Assembly (NCBI RefSeq): GCF_004362195.1
Contig: NZ_SNWG01000001.1
Coordinates: 558,001-622,000 of the forward strand
Direction of reading: 5' to 3'
From: Microbacterium sp. BK668
Lineage (GTDB): Bacteria; Actinomycetota; Actinomycetes; Actinomycetales; Microbacteriaceae
Length of the DNA stretch: 64,000 nucleotides
The position numbers were made by a program, and so were the translations under genes. Positions within the stretch are counted from its first letter, which is position 1. Every line of letters begins with the position of its first letter. The notes beneath the pieces are model-generated. The model searched no databases, was not told the DNA's origin, and was given only the letters and a program-made list of their open reading frames with translations. Of this stretch, positions 43,413 to 54,985 are shown piece by piece.

Positions 43413-43886
43413 ATGACGGAACCCACCGACCGCGTGCGGAACGCGGCGGCCGAGCGCGGCCTCGAGGTGGAGATCCGCGAGAGGCCGGCCGCCAGGAGTC
43501 TGCACGAGGCGGCCGAGCTTCTCGGCATCCCTCCCGCGGGCATCGTCAAGACGCTGGTCGTGAAGCGCAGCGACGACACGTATCTGTTCGCCCTCGTACC
43601 GGGCGATCGGGCCATTTCGTGGCCGAAGCTCCGCGCTGTGGTCGGGGTGAACAAGCTCCAGCTGCCCGACCCTGCCCGCGCGCTCGCCGCCACCGGCTAC
43701 GAACGCGGAACGATCGTGCCGGTGGGCAGCACGACGGAGTGGCCCGTCTACGCCGACGAGCGCATCCGCGGCGAGCGCATCGCCATGGGCGCCGGCGCGC
43801 ACGGCTACAGCATGTTCGTGCAGGCCGACGATCTCATCGCGGCGTACGACGCCACCGTCGCCGACATCTCCCAGCCGATCGACTGA
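43413..43886 (+). CDS. YbaK/ProX-type aminoacyl-tRNA deacylase
   Basis: 157 residues of the YbaK/EbsC fold. Signatures are GIPPAGIVKTLVVKRSDDTY near 38-57, ALVPGDRAISWPKLRAVVGV near 60-79 and FVQADDLIAAYDATVADISQ near 136-155. Members hydrolyse mischarged Cys- or Ala-tRNA(Pro). Starts directly at the stop of the preceding gene, so coupled. The substrate is not predicted from sequence. Confidence 0.88.
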   Translation: MTEPTDRVRNAAAERGLEVEIRERPAARSLHEAAELLGIPPAGIVKTLVVKRSDDTYLFALVPGDRAISWPKLRAVVGVNKLQLPDPARALAATGYERGTIVPVGSTTEWPVYADERIRGERIAMGAGAHGYSMFVQADDLIAAYDATVADISQPID

Positions 43887-43918
43887 TCCGCGGGAGGGGC
43901 GTCTCCGCCCGCTCGTGC

Positions 43919-44344
43919 TCAGGCGAGGCCGGCCATGTCGATCGCGATGTCGACGAGCTTGACCCGTTGAAGGCCGGCGACGGCCTCGAGGGGGAACCAC
44001 TCCGCACGATCGGTGGACCCGTCGACCTCGTTGCGCAGCTTCCCGCCCGTGATGCGTGCGCGGTAGACGATCCGGAGCGCGTGCAGCGGATCAGTCGCGT
44101 CTTCCGTGATGCGGCGGGAGACGGGGATGACACGCGAATGGATGCCGAGCAGCTCCTGGATCTCGACCCGGTAGCCCGTCTCCTCCTTGACCTCCCGTCG
44201 CGCGGCGCGTTCGGGGTCTTCGCCGGGCTCGAGGCCTCCGCCCGGCATCGTCCACGCTGATCGGCGTCCTTCGTTCCAATGTGCGAGGAGGATGCGCTTC
44301 TCGTCATCGACGACTACGGCGTAGGCGGCGACCCGGATGTCCAT
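43919..44344 (-). CDS. NUDIX hydrolase
   Basis: 141 residues. The NUDIX box is complete: GGLEPGEDPERAARREVKEE, continuing TGY, near 36-58, with the conserved Gly, Glu, Arg-Glu and Glu-Glu positions. Hydrolyses a nucleoside diphosphate linked to another group; the substrate is unknown. TAGGGT (44355-44350) with a 5-nt gap to the ATG again suggests a near-leaderless message. The start lies only about 40 bp from the duplicated tRNA-flank repeats. Confidence 0.9.
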   Translation of the reverse strand: MDIRVAAYAVVVDDEKRILLAHWNEGRRSAWTMPGGGLEPGEDPERAARREVKEETGYRVEIQELLGIHSRVIPVSRRITEDATDPLHALRIVYRARITGGKLRNEVDGSTDRAEWFPLEAVAGLQRVKLVDIAIDMAGLA

Positions 44345-44383
44345 GCTTCACCCTATGCGCGACGACTCCGTTGCGCGCCCTGT

Positions 44384-44489
44384 CGAACGCGGCTCCGCCG
44401 CGAGTTCGAATCCCAGCATCCGATATGTGGAAGGCCCGCCGAACGCGGCTGCGCCGCGAGTTCGAATCCCAGCATCCGATATGTGGAAG
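44384..44489. repeat. Two 50-nt direct repeats beyond the tRNA-Ala terminator
   Basis: Copies at 44384-44433 and 44440-44489 differ at a single base and are separated by 6 nt. Each contains a sequence like a tRNA T-arm (GAGTTCGAATCCC) and ends in TGTGGAAG, the outer half of the terminator arm beginning at 44482. They look like duplicated fragments of a tRNA locus. The T-arm-like sequence reads on the plus strand, opposite to the tRNAs. Confidence 0.9.
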
Positions 44490-44522
44490 AAGCCGGCCCC
44501 TTCGGGACCGGCTTCTTCCACA
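44482..44522 (-). terminator. Terminator of the tRNA-Ile/tRNA-Ala unit
   Basis: Perfect 15-bp stem (44482-44496 with 44508-44522) with an 11-nt loop, immediately after the CCA of tRNA-Ala. Confidence 0.85.
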
Positions 44523-44598
44523 TGGTGGAGCCTAGGAGATTCGAACTCCTGACATCCTGCTTGCAAAGCAGGCGCTCTACCAACTGAGCTAAGGCCCC
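44523..44598 (-). tRNA. tRNA-Ala (anticodon TGC)
   Basis: 76 nt including encoded CCA. Acceptor GGGGCCT pairs with AGGCTCC and contains the G3-U70 wobble that identifies tRNA-Ala. Anticodon loop TTTGCAA gives TGC; T-loop TTCGAAT. Paired with tRNA-Ile 10 bp upstream. Confidence 0.97.
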
Positions 44599-44608
44599 GG
44601 GGCTGTGG

Positions 44609-44685
44609 TGGTGGGGCTACCAGGACTTGAACCTGGGACCTCTTCATTATCAGTGAAGCGCTCTAACCGCCTGAGCTATAGCCCC
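44609..44685 (-). tRNA. tRNA-Ile (anticodon GAT)
   Basis: 77 nt including encoded CCA. Acceptor GGGGCTA pairs with TAGCCCC, anticodon loop CTGATAA gives GAT, T-loop TTCAAGT. Transcribed ahead of tRNA-Ala; no rRNA operon is attached, unlike the usual spacer pair. Confidence 0.97.
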
Positions 44686-44802
44686 GTCTGCGCCGGCGCC
44701 GTGCGCCGTCAACCTGCAAGACTTTACCCGACACGCGCCGTTTTCTCGAATCGAGCGCGCACCCTCGCCCTGCCGATCGGACACGGGTGCTTGACTGGGG
44801 CC

Positions 44803-45516
44803 GTGACCGACGGAACCCACGCGGGAGAGGCCCACACCAATGGCATCAGCCAGCGCCTCAACTGGCTGCGGGCGGGGGTGCTGGGCGCCAACGACGGCAT
44901 CGTCTCGGTCGCGTCACTCGTCGTCGGAGTGGCGGGTGCGACGACCGATACACCCGCGCTGCTGCTCGCGGGCGTCGCGGGGCTCGTCGGCGGCGCGATC
45001 TCGATGGCGCTCGGCGAGTACGTCTCGGTCAGCAGCCAGCGCGACTCCGAGCGGGCGCTCATCGCGAAGGAGCGGCGCGAGCTCACCGAGATGCCCGATG
45101 AGGAGTTCGAGGAGCTGACCCAGCTGTATCGCGACCGGGGACTGAGCGACGCGACGGCGCGCCAGGTGGCGAAGGAGCTCACCGAGCACGATGCTCTCGC
45201 GGCACACCTCGAGGTGGAGCTGCGCATCGACCAGGATGACCTCGTCAACCCGTGGCACGCCGCGATCTCGTCGGCGATCTCGTTCACGCTCGGCGCCCTG
45301 CTGCCGCTCCTGGCGATCCTCCTGCCGCCCCCGCAGTGGCGCGTTCCCGTCACCTTCGCGGCGGTGCTCGTCGCGCTCGCCATCACCGGCACGGTGTCGG
45401 CGCGCCTGGGCGGCGCCCCGCGGGGCCGTGCGGTCGTGCGCCTGGTCGTGGGCGGGGCGCTCGCCCTGGCCGTGACGTGGCTCATCGGCACGCTCCTCGG
45501 GACAACGGTCGCGTAG
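44803..45516 (+). CDS. VIT/CCC1-family membrane protein
   Basis: 237 residues. LNWLRAGVLGANDGIVSVAS near 19-38 is the N-terminal family signature and GLVGGAISMALGEYVSVSSQ near 60-79 continues the first helix pair. A charged cytoplasmic segment (RALIAKERRELTEMPDEEFE) is followed by three C-terminal helices. Members transport Fe2+ or Mn2+ into vacuoles in eukaryotes, and the bacterial role is uncertain. GTG at 44803 is chosen because upstream sequence in the same frame runs into the tRNA genes. TTGACT lies 6 nt upstream, resembling the leaderless boxes in this window but lacking the usual A. Confidence 0.87.
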   Translation: MTDGTHAGEAHTNGISQRLNWLRAGVLGANDGIVSVASLVVGVAGATTDTPALLLAGVAGLVGGAISMALGEYVSVSSQRDSERALIAKERRELTEMPDEEFEELTQLYRDRGLSDATARQVAKELTEHDALAAHLEVELRIDQDDLVNPWHAAISSAISFTLGALLPLLAILLPPPQWRVPVTFAAVLVALAITGTVSARLGGAPRGRAVVRLVVGGALALAVTWLIGTLLGTTVA

Positions 45517-45520
45517 TTAC

Positions 45521-45555
45521 TTGCACGACACCAGCGAAGACGTTTCACTGGTGTC
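45521..45555 (+). promoter_or_regulatory. Leaderless promoter overlapped by a 29-bp imperfect palindrome
   Basis: TTGCAC (45521-45526), 17 bp, then TTCACT (45544-45549), then 6 nt to the ATG at 45556. A palindrome of two 12-nt arms (45527-45538 GACACCAGCGAA, 45544-45555 its complement with one mismatch) and a 5-nt centre covers the spacer, the -10 and the start-proximal bases. A regulator binding here would block transcription completely. Confidence 0.6.
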
Positions 45556-46356
45556 ATGTCATCCTCCGCCGTGGCTCCCCACTCATCGGCCGGTCCGTCG
45601 CCCTCCGTCGCGTTCGTCCGCGATCTCGTGAACACCGTCGAGTGGCAGGTCGACGACGAGACGTGGACGGATGCCTCGTCGCTCCGCACATGGCTGGGCG
45701 CCCGGCTCGAGACCGAATTCCCCGAAGTGACGCACGGGCAGCTCGTGCTCGCGCGCCGGATCCGCGAGGGCATGCGCGAGGTGCTGCTCGCGCATGCCGG
45801 ACACACTCCGCTGACCGCGGCCATCGACGACCTGAACGACGCGCTGCGACGAAGCCCCCTCGTCCTGAGGTTCGACGCGGACGGCGCGGCCGACCTCTCG
45901 ATCGCCCCCGGCGACGACGCGGTCGCGCGGATCGTGCAGGCCCTCGAGACCGCGCGCAGCGATGCCGGCTGGTCCCGGCTCAAGGCATGTTCGCGCGACT
46001 CCTGCCGCTGGGCCTACTGGGATGCCTCACGCAACCGGTCCGGCCGCTGGTGCTCCGCAGCCGGGTGCGGCAACTACATCAAGATGCGCCGGCGCAACAA
46101 CCCGGGCCGGCAGCTGCGCGACGCCATCGCCCTCCCCGCCGAGGGTGGGCGCGACGCGACCCTCGTCGATGTCGCAGCACGCGCGGGGGTCTCGATCAAG
46201 ACCGTCTCGAACGTCGTCAACGACAAGCCGTTCGTCGCCGATGCCACGCGGGCCCGCGTGCAGCGCGCGATCGACGAGCTGGGCTACCGTCCAAACCTCG
46301 CGGCACGCGCGCTCGCGAGCGGCGGCCGGGGCACAGCATCCGTCGCACGCGCCTGA
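45556..46356 (+). CDS. CGNR zinc-finger (ABATE) protein fused to a LacI-type HTH
   Basis: 266 residues. Residues about 15-135 look like the ABATE stress-regulator domain. A zinc-binding CGNR finger follows with Cys145, Cys150, Cys166 and Cys171 (KACSRDSCRWAY, WCSAAGCGNY). The last 65 residues are a LacI-family DNA-binding domain (VAARAGVSIKTVSNVVNDKP near 206-225, then ELGYRPNLAARAL), but no LacI effector domain follows. This fusion is unusual: the LacI head is at the C-terminus and the ligand sensor would be ABATE. It probably represses its own gene through the palindrome overlapping the promoter. Neighbours give no pathway. Confidence 0.8.
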   Translation: MSSSAVAPHSSAGPSPSVAFVRDLVNTVEWQVDDETWTDASSLRTWLGARLETEFPEVTHGQLVLARRIREGMREVLLAHAGHTPLTAAIDDLNDALRRSPLVLRFDADGAADLSIAPGDDAVARIVQALETARSDAGWSRLKACSRDSCRWAYWDASRNRSGRWCSAAGCGNYIKMRRRNNPGRQLRDAIALPAEGGRDATLVDVAARAGVSIKTVSNVVNDKPFVADATRARVQRAIDELGYRPNLAARALASGGRGTASVARA

Positions 46357-46363
46357 GACGAAC

Positions 46364-46404
46364 GGATGCCCCGCCTCGGCGTCGCGCGCTGAGACGGGGC
46401 ATCC
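46364..46404. terminator. Hairpin terminator built from an inverted GGATGCC pair
   Basis: 14-bp stem (46364-46377 with 46391-46404, one mismatch) with a 13-nt loop, between the convergent CGNR gene and the gyrA operon end. Each arm contains GGATGCC or its complement. Confidence 0.75.
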
Positions 46405-46419
46405 CCGGAGATCTGCGAC

Positions 46420-46824
46420 CTAGTTGCTGGTGAAGCCCACCAGCAGACCGCCCGTGATCTTGACGGCGAGGTTGTAGATGCCGGCGATGACGGCGCCGAG
46501 CACCGTGACGACGATCAGGTTGAGGATCGCCACGATCGCGCCGACCGCCATGACCTGCGGGAGACCGATGAAGTCGGTGAGCGAGACGCCGCCGTCCGAG
46601 AAGCTCTGGAAGAACTCGTCGACGCGACCGATGAGACCGGTCGTCTGGACGACCATGTAGACGAGGAAGAACGACACGATCGTCACTATCGCGAGCGCGA
46701 CGGCTGCCAGGAACGACAGCTTGACGGCCGACCAGAAGTCGACGTAGACCAGGCGTAGGCGCACCTGCTTGGCGCTGGTCTTGTGGCTGGATTTCTTCGC
46801 GAGCTTGTCGGCTACCGTGCTCAT
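46420..46824 (-). CDS. DUF3566-family membrane protein
   Basis: 134 residues with two hydrophobic helices (about 34-60 and 91-122) and a positively charged N-terminal stretch ([20 protein letters not shown]). It ends [19 protein letters not shown], the typical tail of the DUF3566 family found downstream of gyrA in Actinobacteria. Function unknown. ATG overlaps the gyrA stop by 4 nt, so it is expressed with gyrase. Confidence 0.92.
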   Translation of the reverse strand: MSTVADKLAKKSSHKTSAKQVRLRLVYVDFWSAVKLSFLAAVALAIVTIVSFFLVYMVVQTTGLIGRVDEFFQSFSDGGVSLTDFIGLPQVMAVGAIVAILNLIVVTVLGAVIAGIYNLAVKITGGLLVGFTSN

Positions 46825-49385
46825 GCGTCAGTACTTCCTTCGGGGGTCTCGGGGGAAGCCTCAGGTTCGGCGGACTCCTGGTCGGCGCCGCCCTCTGCCT
46901 CCACGGCCAGGCCACGCTCGCCGTTGCGGGCGATCGCGATGATGCGATCGTCTCCGCCGGGGCGGGCGAACACGACACCCATGGTGTCGCGGCCCTTGGC
47001 GGGCACCTCGGCCACGGCAGAGCGTACCACCTTGCCGCTGGCAAGAACCACCAAGACCTCGTCGTCCTCCGACACGATGAGACCGCCCGCGAGGTCGCCG
47101 CGATCTTCGCTCAGCTTGGCGACCTTGATCCCCAGACCGCCGCGGCTCTGCCCGCGGTACTGGTCGACCTCGGTGCGCTTGGCGTAGCCGCCCTCGGTCA
47201 CGACGAAGACGAATCCGTCGTGGTCGACCAGGGATGCCGAGAGCAGGCTGTCATCGCCCCGGAAGGCCATGCCCTTCACGCCCTCGGTGGAGCGGCCCAT
47301 CGGCCGGAGGGCGTCGTCGGTCGCGGTGAAGCGCAGCGACATGCCGTGCCGCGACACGAGGAGCAGGTCATCGCCCTCGTCGACGAGCAGGGCGCTCACG
47401 ACCTCGTCGTCCTCACGGAGCTTGATCGCGATGACGCCGCCCTGGCGGTTGGTGTCGTACTCGGTGAGCCGCGTCTTCTTCACGAGGCCCCCGCGGGTGG
47501 CGAGCACGAGGTAGGTCGCGACCCGGTAATCGCGGATGTCGAGGATCTGCGCGATCTCCTCGTCGGGCTGCAGGGCGAGGAGGTTCGCGACGTGCTGACC
47601 CTTGGCATCCCGCCCGGCCTCCGGCACGCGGTAGGTCTTCTCGCGGTAGACGCGGCCCTTCGTCGTGAAGAACAGGAGCCAGTGGTGGGTCGTCGTGACG
47701 AAGAAGTGCTCGACCACGTCGTCGGCGCGCAGCTGCGCACCCTTCACGCCCTTGCCTCCGCGGTGCTGCGAGCGGTAGTTGTCGCTGCGCGTGCGCTTGA
47801 TGTAGCCGTCGCGCGTGACGCTGACGACCATCTCCTCCTCGGGGATGAGGTCTTCGTCGGTCATGTCGCCGTCGAACCCGAACTCGATCGAGGTGCGGCG
47901 CTCGTCGCCGAACCGTTCGACGATCGCCGTGAGCTCCTCACGGATGATCAGGCGCTGACGCTCGGGCGTCGCGAGGATGTCGCGGTAGTCCGTGATCTGC
48001 GCCTCGAGCTCGGTCGCCTCGTCGATGATCTTCTGCCGTTCGAGGGCGGCGAGACGGCGCAGCTGAAGCGACAGGATCGCGTCGGCCTGGATGTCGTCGA
48101 CCTCGAGCAGGTTGCGCAGGCCCTCGCGCGCCTCGTCGACGGTCGGCGATCGCCGGATGAGCGCGATGACCTCGTCGAGCGCGTCGAGCGCCTTGAGGTA
48201 GCCGCGCAGGATGTGCATCCGCTCCTCGGCCTTGCGCAGGCGGTACTGGGTGCGCCGGACGATGACGTCGATCTGATGGTCGACCCAGTGCGCGATGAAC
48301 CCGTCGATCGAGAGCGTGCGCGGCACGCCGTCGACGATCGCGAGCATGTTCGCGCCGAAGTTCTCCTGCAGCTGCGTGTGCTTGTAGAGGTTGTTGAGCA
48401 CGACCTTGGCGACGGCATCCCGCTTGAGCACGATGACCAGGCGCTGGCCCGTGCGGCCCGAGGTCTCGTCGCGGATGTCGGCGATGCCCTGGATCTTGCC
48501 GTCGCGCGCCAGGTCGGCGATCTTCAGGGCGAGGTTGTCGGGGTTCACCTGGTAGGGGAGCTCCGTGATCACGAGGCACGTGCGGCCCTGGATCTCCGCG
48601 ATCTCGACCACGGCGCGCATCGTGATGGATCCGCGGCCGGTGCGATAGGCCTCGTGGATGCCCCGCGTGCCGAGGATCTGCGCCCCGGTCGGGAAGTCGG
48701 GGCCCTTGATGCGCTGGAGGAGCGCGTCGAGGAGCTCTTCCCGCGAGGCATCCGGGTGCTCGAGCGCCCACAGTGCGCCCTCGGCCACCTCTCGGAGGTT
48801 GTGTGGGGGGATGTTCGTCGCCATCCCGACGGCGATGCCGACGGATCCGTTGACGAGGAGGTTCGGGAACCGCGACGGCAGGACGACGGGCTCGTTGGTG
48901 CGGCCGTCGTAGTTCTCCTGGAAGTCGACGGTCTCTTCCTCGATGTCGCGCACCATCTCGAGCGCGAGCGGCGCCATCTTGGTCTCGGTGTAGCGCGGCG
49001 CCGCGGCCCCCATGTTGCCGGGTGAGCCGAAGTTGCCCTGGCCGAGGGCCAGCGGGTAGCGCAGCGCCCACGGCTGCACGAGGCGCACGAGGGTGTCGTA
49101 GATCGGAGCGTCGCCGTGCGGGTGGTACTGACCCATCACCTCGCCGACGACGCGCGCGCACTTCGAGAACGACTTGTCGGGGCGGTAGCCGCCGTCGTAC
49201 ATCGCGTAGATGACGCGGCGGTGCACCGGCTTCAGCCCGTCGCGGACGTCGGGCAGCGCGCGACCGACGATGACGGCCATCGCGTAGTCGAGGTAGCTGC
49301 GCTGCATCTCCCCCTGCAGGTCGACCTGCTCGATGTGGCCGTGATTGTGACCGGATGCCTCGGTGGTGGTGCTGTCGTCAGCCAT
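46821..49385 (-). CDS. gyrA: DNA gyrase subunit A
   Basis: 854 residues. Breakage-reunion domain with catalytic Tyr132 ([10 protein letters not shown]) and a quinolone-determining loop [13 protein letters not shown] near 88-100, then six C-terminal beta-pinwheel repeats ([11 protein letters not shown] near 570) and an acidic tail. Introduces negative supercoils with GyrB. In M. tuberculosis numbering the loop has Ala at position 90 and Pro at position 91 (here Pro94), as discussed in the findings. Downstream of gyrB by 81 bp. Confidence 0.98.
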   Translation of the reverse strand: MADDSTTTEASGHNHGHIEQVDLQGEMQRSYLDYAMAVIVGRALPDVRDGLKPVHRRVIYAMYDGGYRPDKSFSKCARVVGEVMGQYHPHGDAPIYDTLVRLVQPWALRYPLALGQGNFGSPGNMGAAAPRYTETKMAPLALEMVRDIEEETVDFQENYDGRTNEPVVLPSRFPNLLVNGSVGIAVGMATNIPPHNLREVAEGALWALEHPDASREELLDALLQRIKGPDFPTGAQILGTRGIHEAYRTGRGSITMRAVVEIAEIQGRTCLVITELPYQVNPDNLALKIADLARDGKIQGIADIRDETSGRTGQRLVIVLKRDAVAKVVLNNLYKHTQLQENFGANMLAIVDGVPRTLSIDGFIAHWVDHQIDVIVRRTQYRLRKAEERMHILRGYLKALDALDEVIALIRRSPTVDEAREGLRNLLEVDDIQADAILSLQLRRLAALERQKIIDEATELEAQITDYRDILATPERQRLIIREELTAIVERFGDERRTSIEFGFDGDMTDEDLIPEEEMVVSVTRDGYIKRTRSDNYRSQHRGGKGVKGAQLRADDVVEHFFVTTTHHWLLFFTTKGRVYREKTYRVPEAGRDAKGQHVANLLALQPDEEIAQILDIRDYRVATYLVLATRGGLVKKTRLTEYDTNRQGGVIAIKLREDDEVVSALLVDEGDDLLLVSRHGMSLRFTATDDALRPMGRSTEGVKGMAFRGDDSLLSASLVDHDGFVFVVTEGGYAKRTEVDQYRGQSRGGLGIKVAKLSEDRGDLAGGLIVSEDDEVLVVLASGKVVRSAVAEVPAKGRDTMGVVFARPGGDDRIIAIARNGERGLAVEAEGGADQESAEPEASPETPEGSTDA

Positions 49386-49466
49386 GCGTTTCTCTTCCGT
49401 TGGTGCGCGCCGTCATGCTCGTCCTGCTCTGCTGCCGTCCGTCGGCGCGAGCAGGGCGACGCGACG

Positions 49467-52112
<2,646 letters not shown>

Positions 52113-52120
<8 letters not shown>

Positions 52121-53276
52121 CCGTCGACTCCAGGATCCTGCCCGCCTCGACGCGCACGACGTGCGCGCGCAGCACCGACGGGACGTCCTGTTCGACCGCC
52201 GCCGTGACGACGACCTGCTCGTAGCCGCCGACGAGGTCCGCCAGGCGAGCGCGTCGCTCGCTGTCCAGCTCGGCGAAGACGTCGTCGAGGATGAGCACGG
52301 GATCACCGAGCCGGGACTCCGCGCGCAGAAGCTCGGCCGAGGCGAGGCGCAGCGCGAGCGCGACCGACCACGACTCGCCGTGCGACGCGTATCCCTTGAC
52401 CGGCAGGCCGCGGACGCGGAGCACGAGGTCGTCACGGTGCGGTCCCACCAGGGTGAGGCCGCGGTCCAGCTCCGCCGTGCGACGCGTGGCGAGCGCTGCG
52501 CGGAACACGTCGGCGACGCCGGTGGAGGCCGCGGCATCCGTCGTATCGTCCTCAGCGTCGTCCTCTTCGGGGTCGGATCCCCCCACCGACAGCGCCCACC
52601 GCAGCTCCGGCCGGTGGTCGGCGCCGGCGATGGCTGCGTACGCGGCCGCGAGCGGGGACGCGAGCTCGTCCGCGAGCGCGAGGCGCGCCTCGATCACCTG
52701 CGTCCCGAGCGCGACGAGCTTGTCGTCCCACACGTCGAGCGTCGAGAGGGCGTCGCCGCGGATGCCGCGCGCCCGCGCCGACTTCAGCAGTGCGGTGCGC
52801 TGCTTGAGCACCCGGTCGTAGTCGGCGAGCACGCCGCTCATGCGCGGAGCGCGCTGGACGAGCAGCTGGTCGGCGAAGCGGCGCCGGGCCGAAGGGTCGC
52901 CGCGGACGATCTGGAGATCCTCCGGCGCGAAGAGCACGACCTGCGCATATCGCGGGAGCTCGGAGGTCTTCACCGCCGCCCCGTTGACGCGCGCCTTGTT
53001 GGAGCCGGCGCGGTTGACCTGGGCCTCCAACAGCACGCGGCGCTCGCCGTGCGAGAGCCGTGCTCGCACGATCGCGGCATCCGCTCCGTCACGGACCATC
53101 GGGGCGTCGCTGGAGACGCGATGCGAGCCGAGCGTGGCGAAGAAGGCGATCGCCTCGGCCAGATTGGTCTTCCCCTGGCCGTTGCGACCGATGAACACAT
53201 TGGGGCCCGGAGCGAGCGTGATGTCGGCCGCCGCGTAGTTGCGGAAGTCGACGAGACTGAGCTGCTCCACGATCAC
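52113..53276 (-). CDS. recF: Recombination protein RecF
   Basis: 387 residues. Walker A GRNGQGKT (30-37) and SMC-like Walker B (PVLILDDVFAELD near 333-345) are present; the NYAAADITLAPGPNVFIG opening is family-typical. RecF loads RecA at gaps. GTG at 53276 preceded by TAGGGT (53289-53284), 7 nt gap, so probably leaderless. It lies 48 bp after the dnaN stop in the canonical dnaN-recF-dciA order. Confidence 0.96.
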
Positions 53277-53324
53277 GGCCTCAACCCTAGTTCCGCCCCC
53301 GGACCTGAGAGCCGGGCCCCCGGG

Positions 53325-54476
53325 TCAGCGCAGCAGGAGGTTGGGCTGCAGGAGGTACTTGAAGGAGCCCTCGCCGTCCTTGTCGACCGAGGTCTGCGGC
53401 GTGATGAGCACGGGGCTGAGCTTGTTGGCGTTCTCGCTCGAGGTGAAGGTGATGCGTGCGAACTCGCTGCGCACCGCGCCGAGCGACTCCAAGAGGTACT
53501 GCGGGTTGAGCCCGAGCGTCACCTCCTCGCCGACGAGAGTGGCATCGACCGACTCCGACGCGCGCGCCTGCTCGGTGCCCGAGGCATCCATCGACACGCT
53601 TTCGGCGGTGAATGTGAAGCGCAGCGGCGCGCTGCGGTCGAGCACGAGCGACACGCGGCGCACGGCCTCGGCGAGCTCGGCGGTGTTCACGACGGCGTGG
53701 TGCTCGGTCGCGTCCGGGAAGAGCCGGCGGACCGGCGGGAAGTTGCCCTTGATGAGCAGTGACGTGACGGTCTTGTTGCCGGCGGTGAAGGCGATGATCT
53801 CGCGGTCGCCCGAGCCCGAGAACGCGATGGAGATGTCGCCGCTGTGCGAGAACGTCTTGCCGACCTCCGTGAGCGTGCGCGCGGGGACGAGCGCTGTGGT
53901 CGGCTCGTCCGATGCGGCCGACCCCCCGTCCCACGGGATCTCGCGAAGGGCGACGCGGTAGCGGTCCGTCGCGACGAGGCTCAGCTGCGTTCCCGACGCC
54001 TCGAGCTGCACGCCCGTGAGCACCGGCGTGACATCGTCGCGCGAGGCGGCGAAGGCCACCTGGGCGATCGCCGTGGCGAAGTCCTCCGACGGGACGAGAC
54101 CGGAGTCGCCCGAGACCTCGGGGATGGCCGGATACTCCTGCACCGGCATCGATGCCAGGGTGAACCGCGCCGACCCGCACGTCAGCAGGATGCCGCCGTC
54201 GTCATCGACCGCGATCTGGATGGGTGCATTCGGCAGACGGCTGGCAATCTCGGAGAGCAGCCGCCCATGGACGAGGATCGTGCCGGGCTCGTCGACGGTC
54301 GCCTCGATCGTGGTCCGGGCGGAGGCCTCGTAGTCGAATGCCGCGAGCGAGAGGCCCTCGTCGTTCGCCTCGATCAGCACACCGGCCAGGATCGGCTGGG
54401 GGTTGCGCTGCGGGAGCAGCTTCACGACGAACGAGACCGCCTCGCTGAAGACATCGCGATTGACGTGGAACCTCAT
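53325..54476 (-). CDS. dnaN: DNA polymerase III beta subunit (sliding clamp)
   Basis: 383 residues, standard length, three clamp domains of about 125 residues each (start MRFHVNRDVFSEAVSFVVKL; C-terminal VLITPQTSVDKDGEGSFKYL). It tethers polymerase III and is the likely partner of the NucS C-terminal motif seen at 22445-23224. AAGGGAG lies upstream of the ATG, and TAGCAT at 54518-54513 is a candidate -10. Confidence 0.97.
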   Translation of the reverse strand: MRFHVNRDVFSEAVSFVVKLLPQRNPQPILAGVLIEANDEGLSLAAFDYEASARTTIEATVDEPGTILVHGRLLSEIASRLPNAPIQIAVDDDGGILLTCGSARFTLASMPVQEYPAIPEVSGDSGLVPSEDFATAIAQVAFAASRDDVTPVLTGVQLEASGTQLSLVATDRYRVALREIPWDGGSAASDEPTTALVPARTLTEVGKTFSHSGDISIAFSGSGDREIIAFTAGNKTVTSLLIKGNFPPVRRLFPDATEHHAVVNTAELAEAVRRVSLVLDRSAPLRFTFTAESVSMDASGTEQARASESVDATLVGEEVTLGLNPQYLLESLGAVRSEFARITFTSSENANKLSPVLITPQTSVDKDGEGSFKYLLQPNLLLR

Positions 54477-54985
54477 GCCGCTCCCTTGACGTCCGTGGGG
54501 CTTGGGCTACCCATGCTAGTGCCCTCGCGGAGCGCCACCCCAAGACCCGTCGCCGACGCGTCGAGGTGATCGGATCGTTCTCTTCTCAGAATTTCTCGTC
54601 ATGGTGTTAACAGCTGTGGAAAGTGTGGATAAGTCGGCCGATCCGTGCCGGGGCATGGGAACTACACACGTGTGAGATGTGGAACGCGTGCGGATTGTGC
54701 GGATGCCGGGCGTCGGCGCGTCCTCATCGCGAGCGGCGGCCGTCCACAGGCGTTCGGGTGCTGTTCACACCTTTCCGCAGCAGATCCGAGTTATCCACAG
54801 GTTTTCCACACTGTGAAGAACGTGCATAATGGCGCGGTCCCGGGGCGAGTGTCAAGCACTTTCTGAGGCATATGACGGCTCGCGTCGACGAGCGCTCCGA
54901 CCGGCGCGACGACGCGGCATCCACCCGTCCCCGTACCCAGGGCACGCCGGACGCACCTCCTGGCCGGAGGCTCGTCGGCGCGACG
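54477..54985. other. Replication origin oriC (dnaA-dnaN intergenic region)
   Basis: 509 bp between divergently ordered dnaN and dnaA stops, with clustered DnaA boxes. TGTGGATAA (54624-54632) directly follows TGTGGAAAG (54615-54623). TTATCCACA (54791-54799) is followed 2 nt later by TTTTCCACA (54802-54810), and CGTGCATAA lies at 54821-54829. An AT-richer tract at 54577-54610 could be the duplex-unwinding element. The arrangement is the usual actinobacterial one and leaves no room for a gene; the remaining sequence to 54985 is featureless. Confidence 0.9.

Noticed and set aside
44384..44489. An additional functional tRNA gene on the plus strand
   Set aside because: The T-arm-like part is not paired with an acceptor or anticodon stem, so it is only a fragment.
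46821..49385. Acquired fluoroquinolone-resistance mutation in gyrA
   Set aside because: Pro94 may be the natural residue of the lineage, so no claim of acquired resistance is made.
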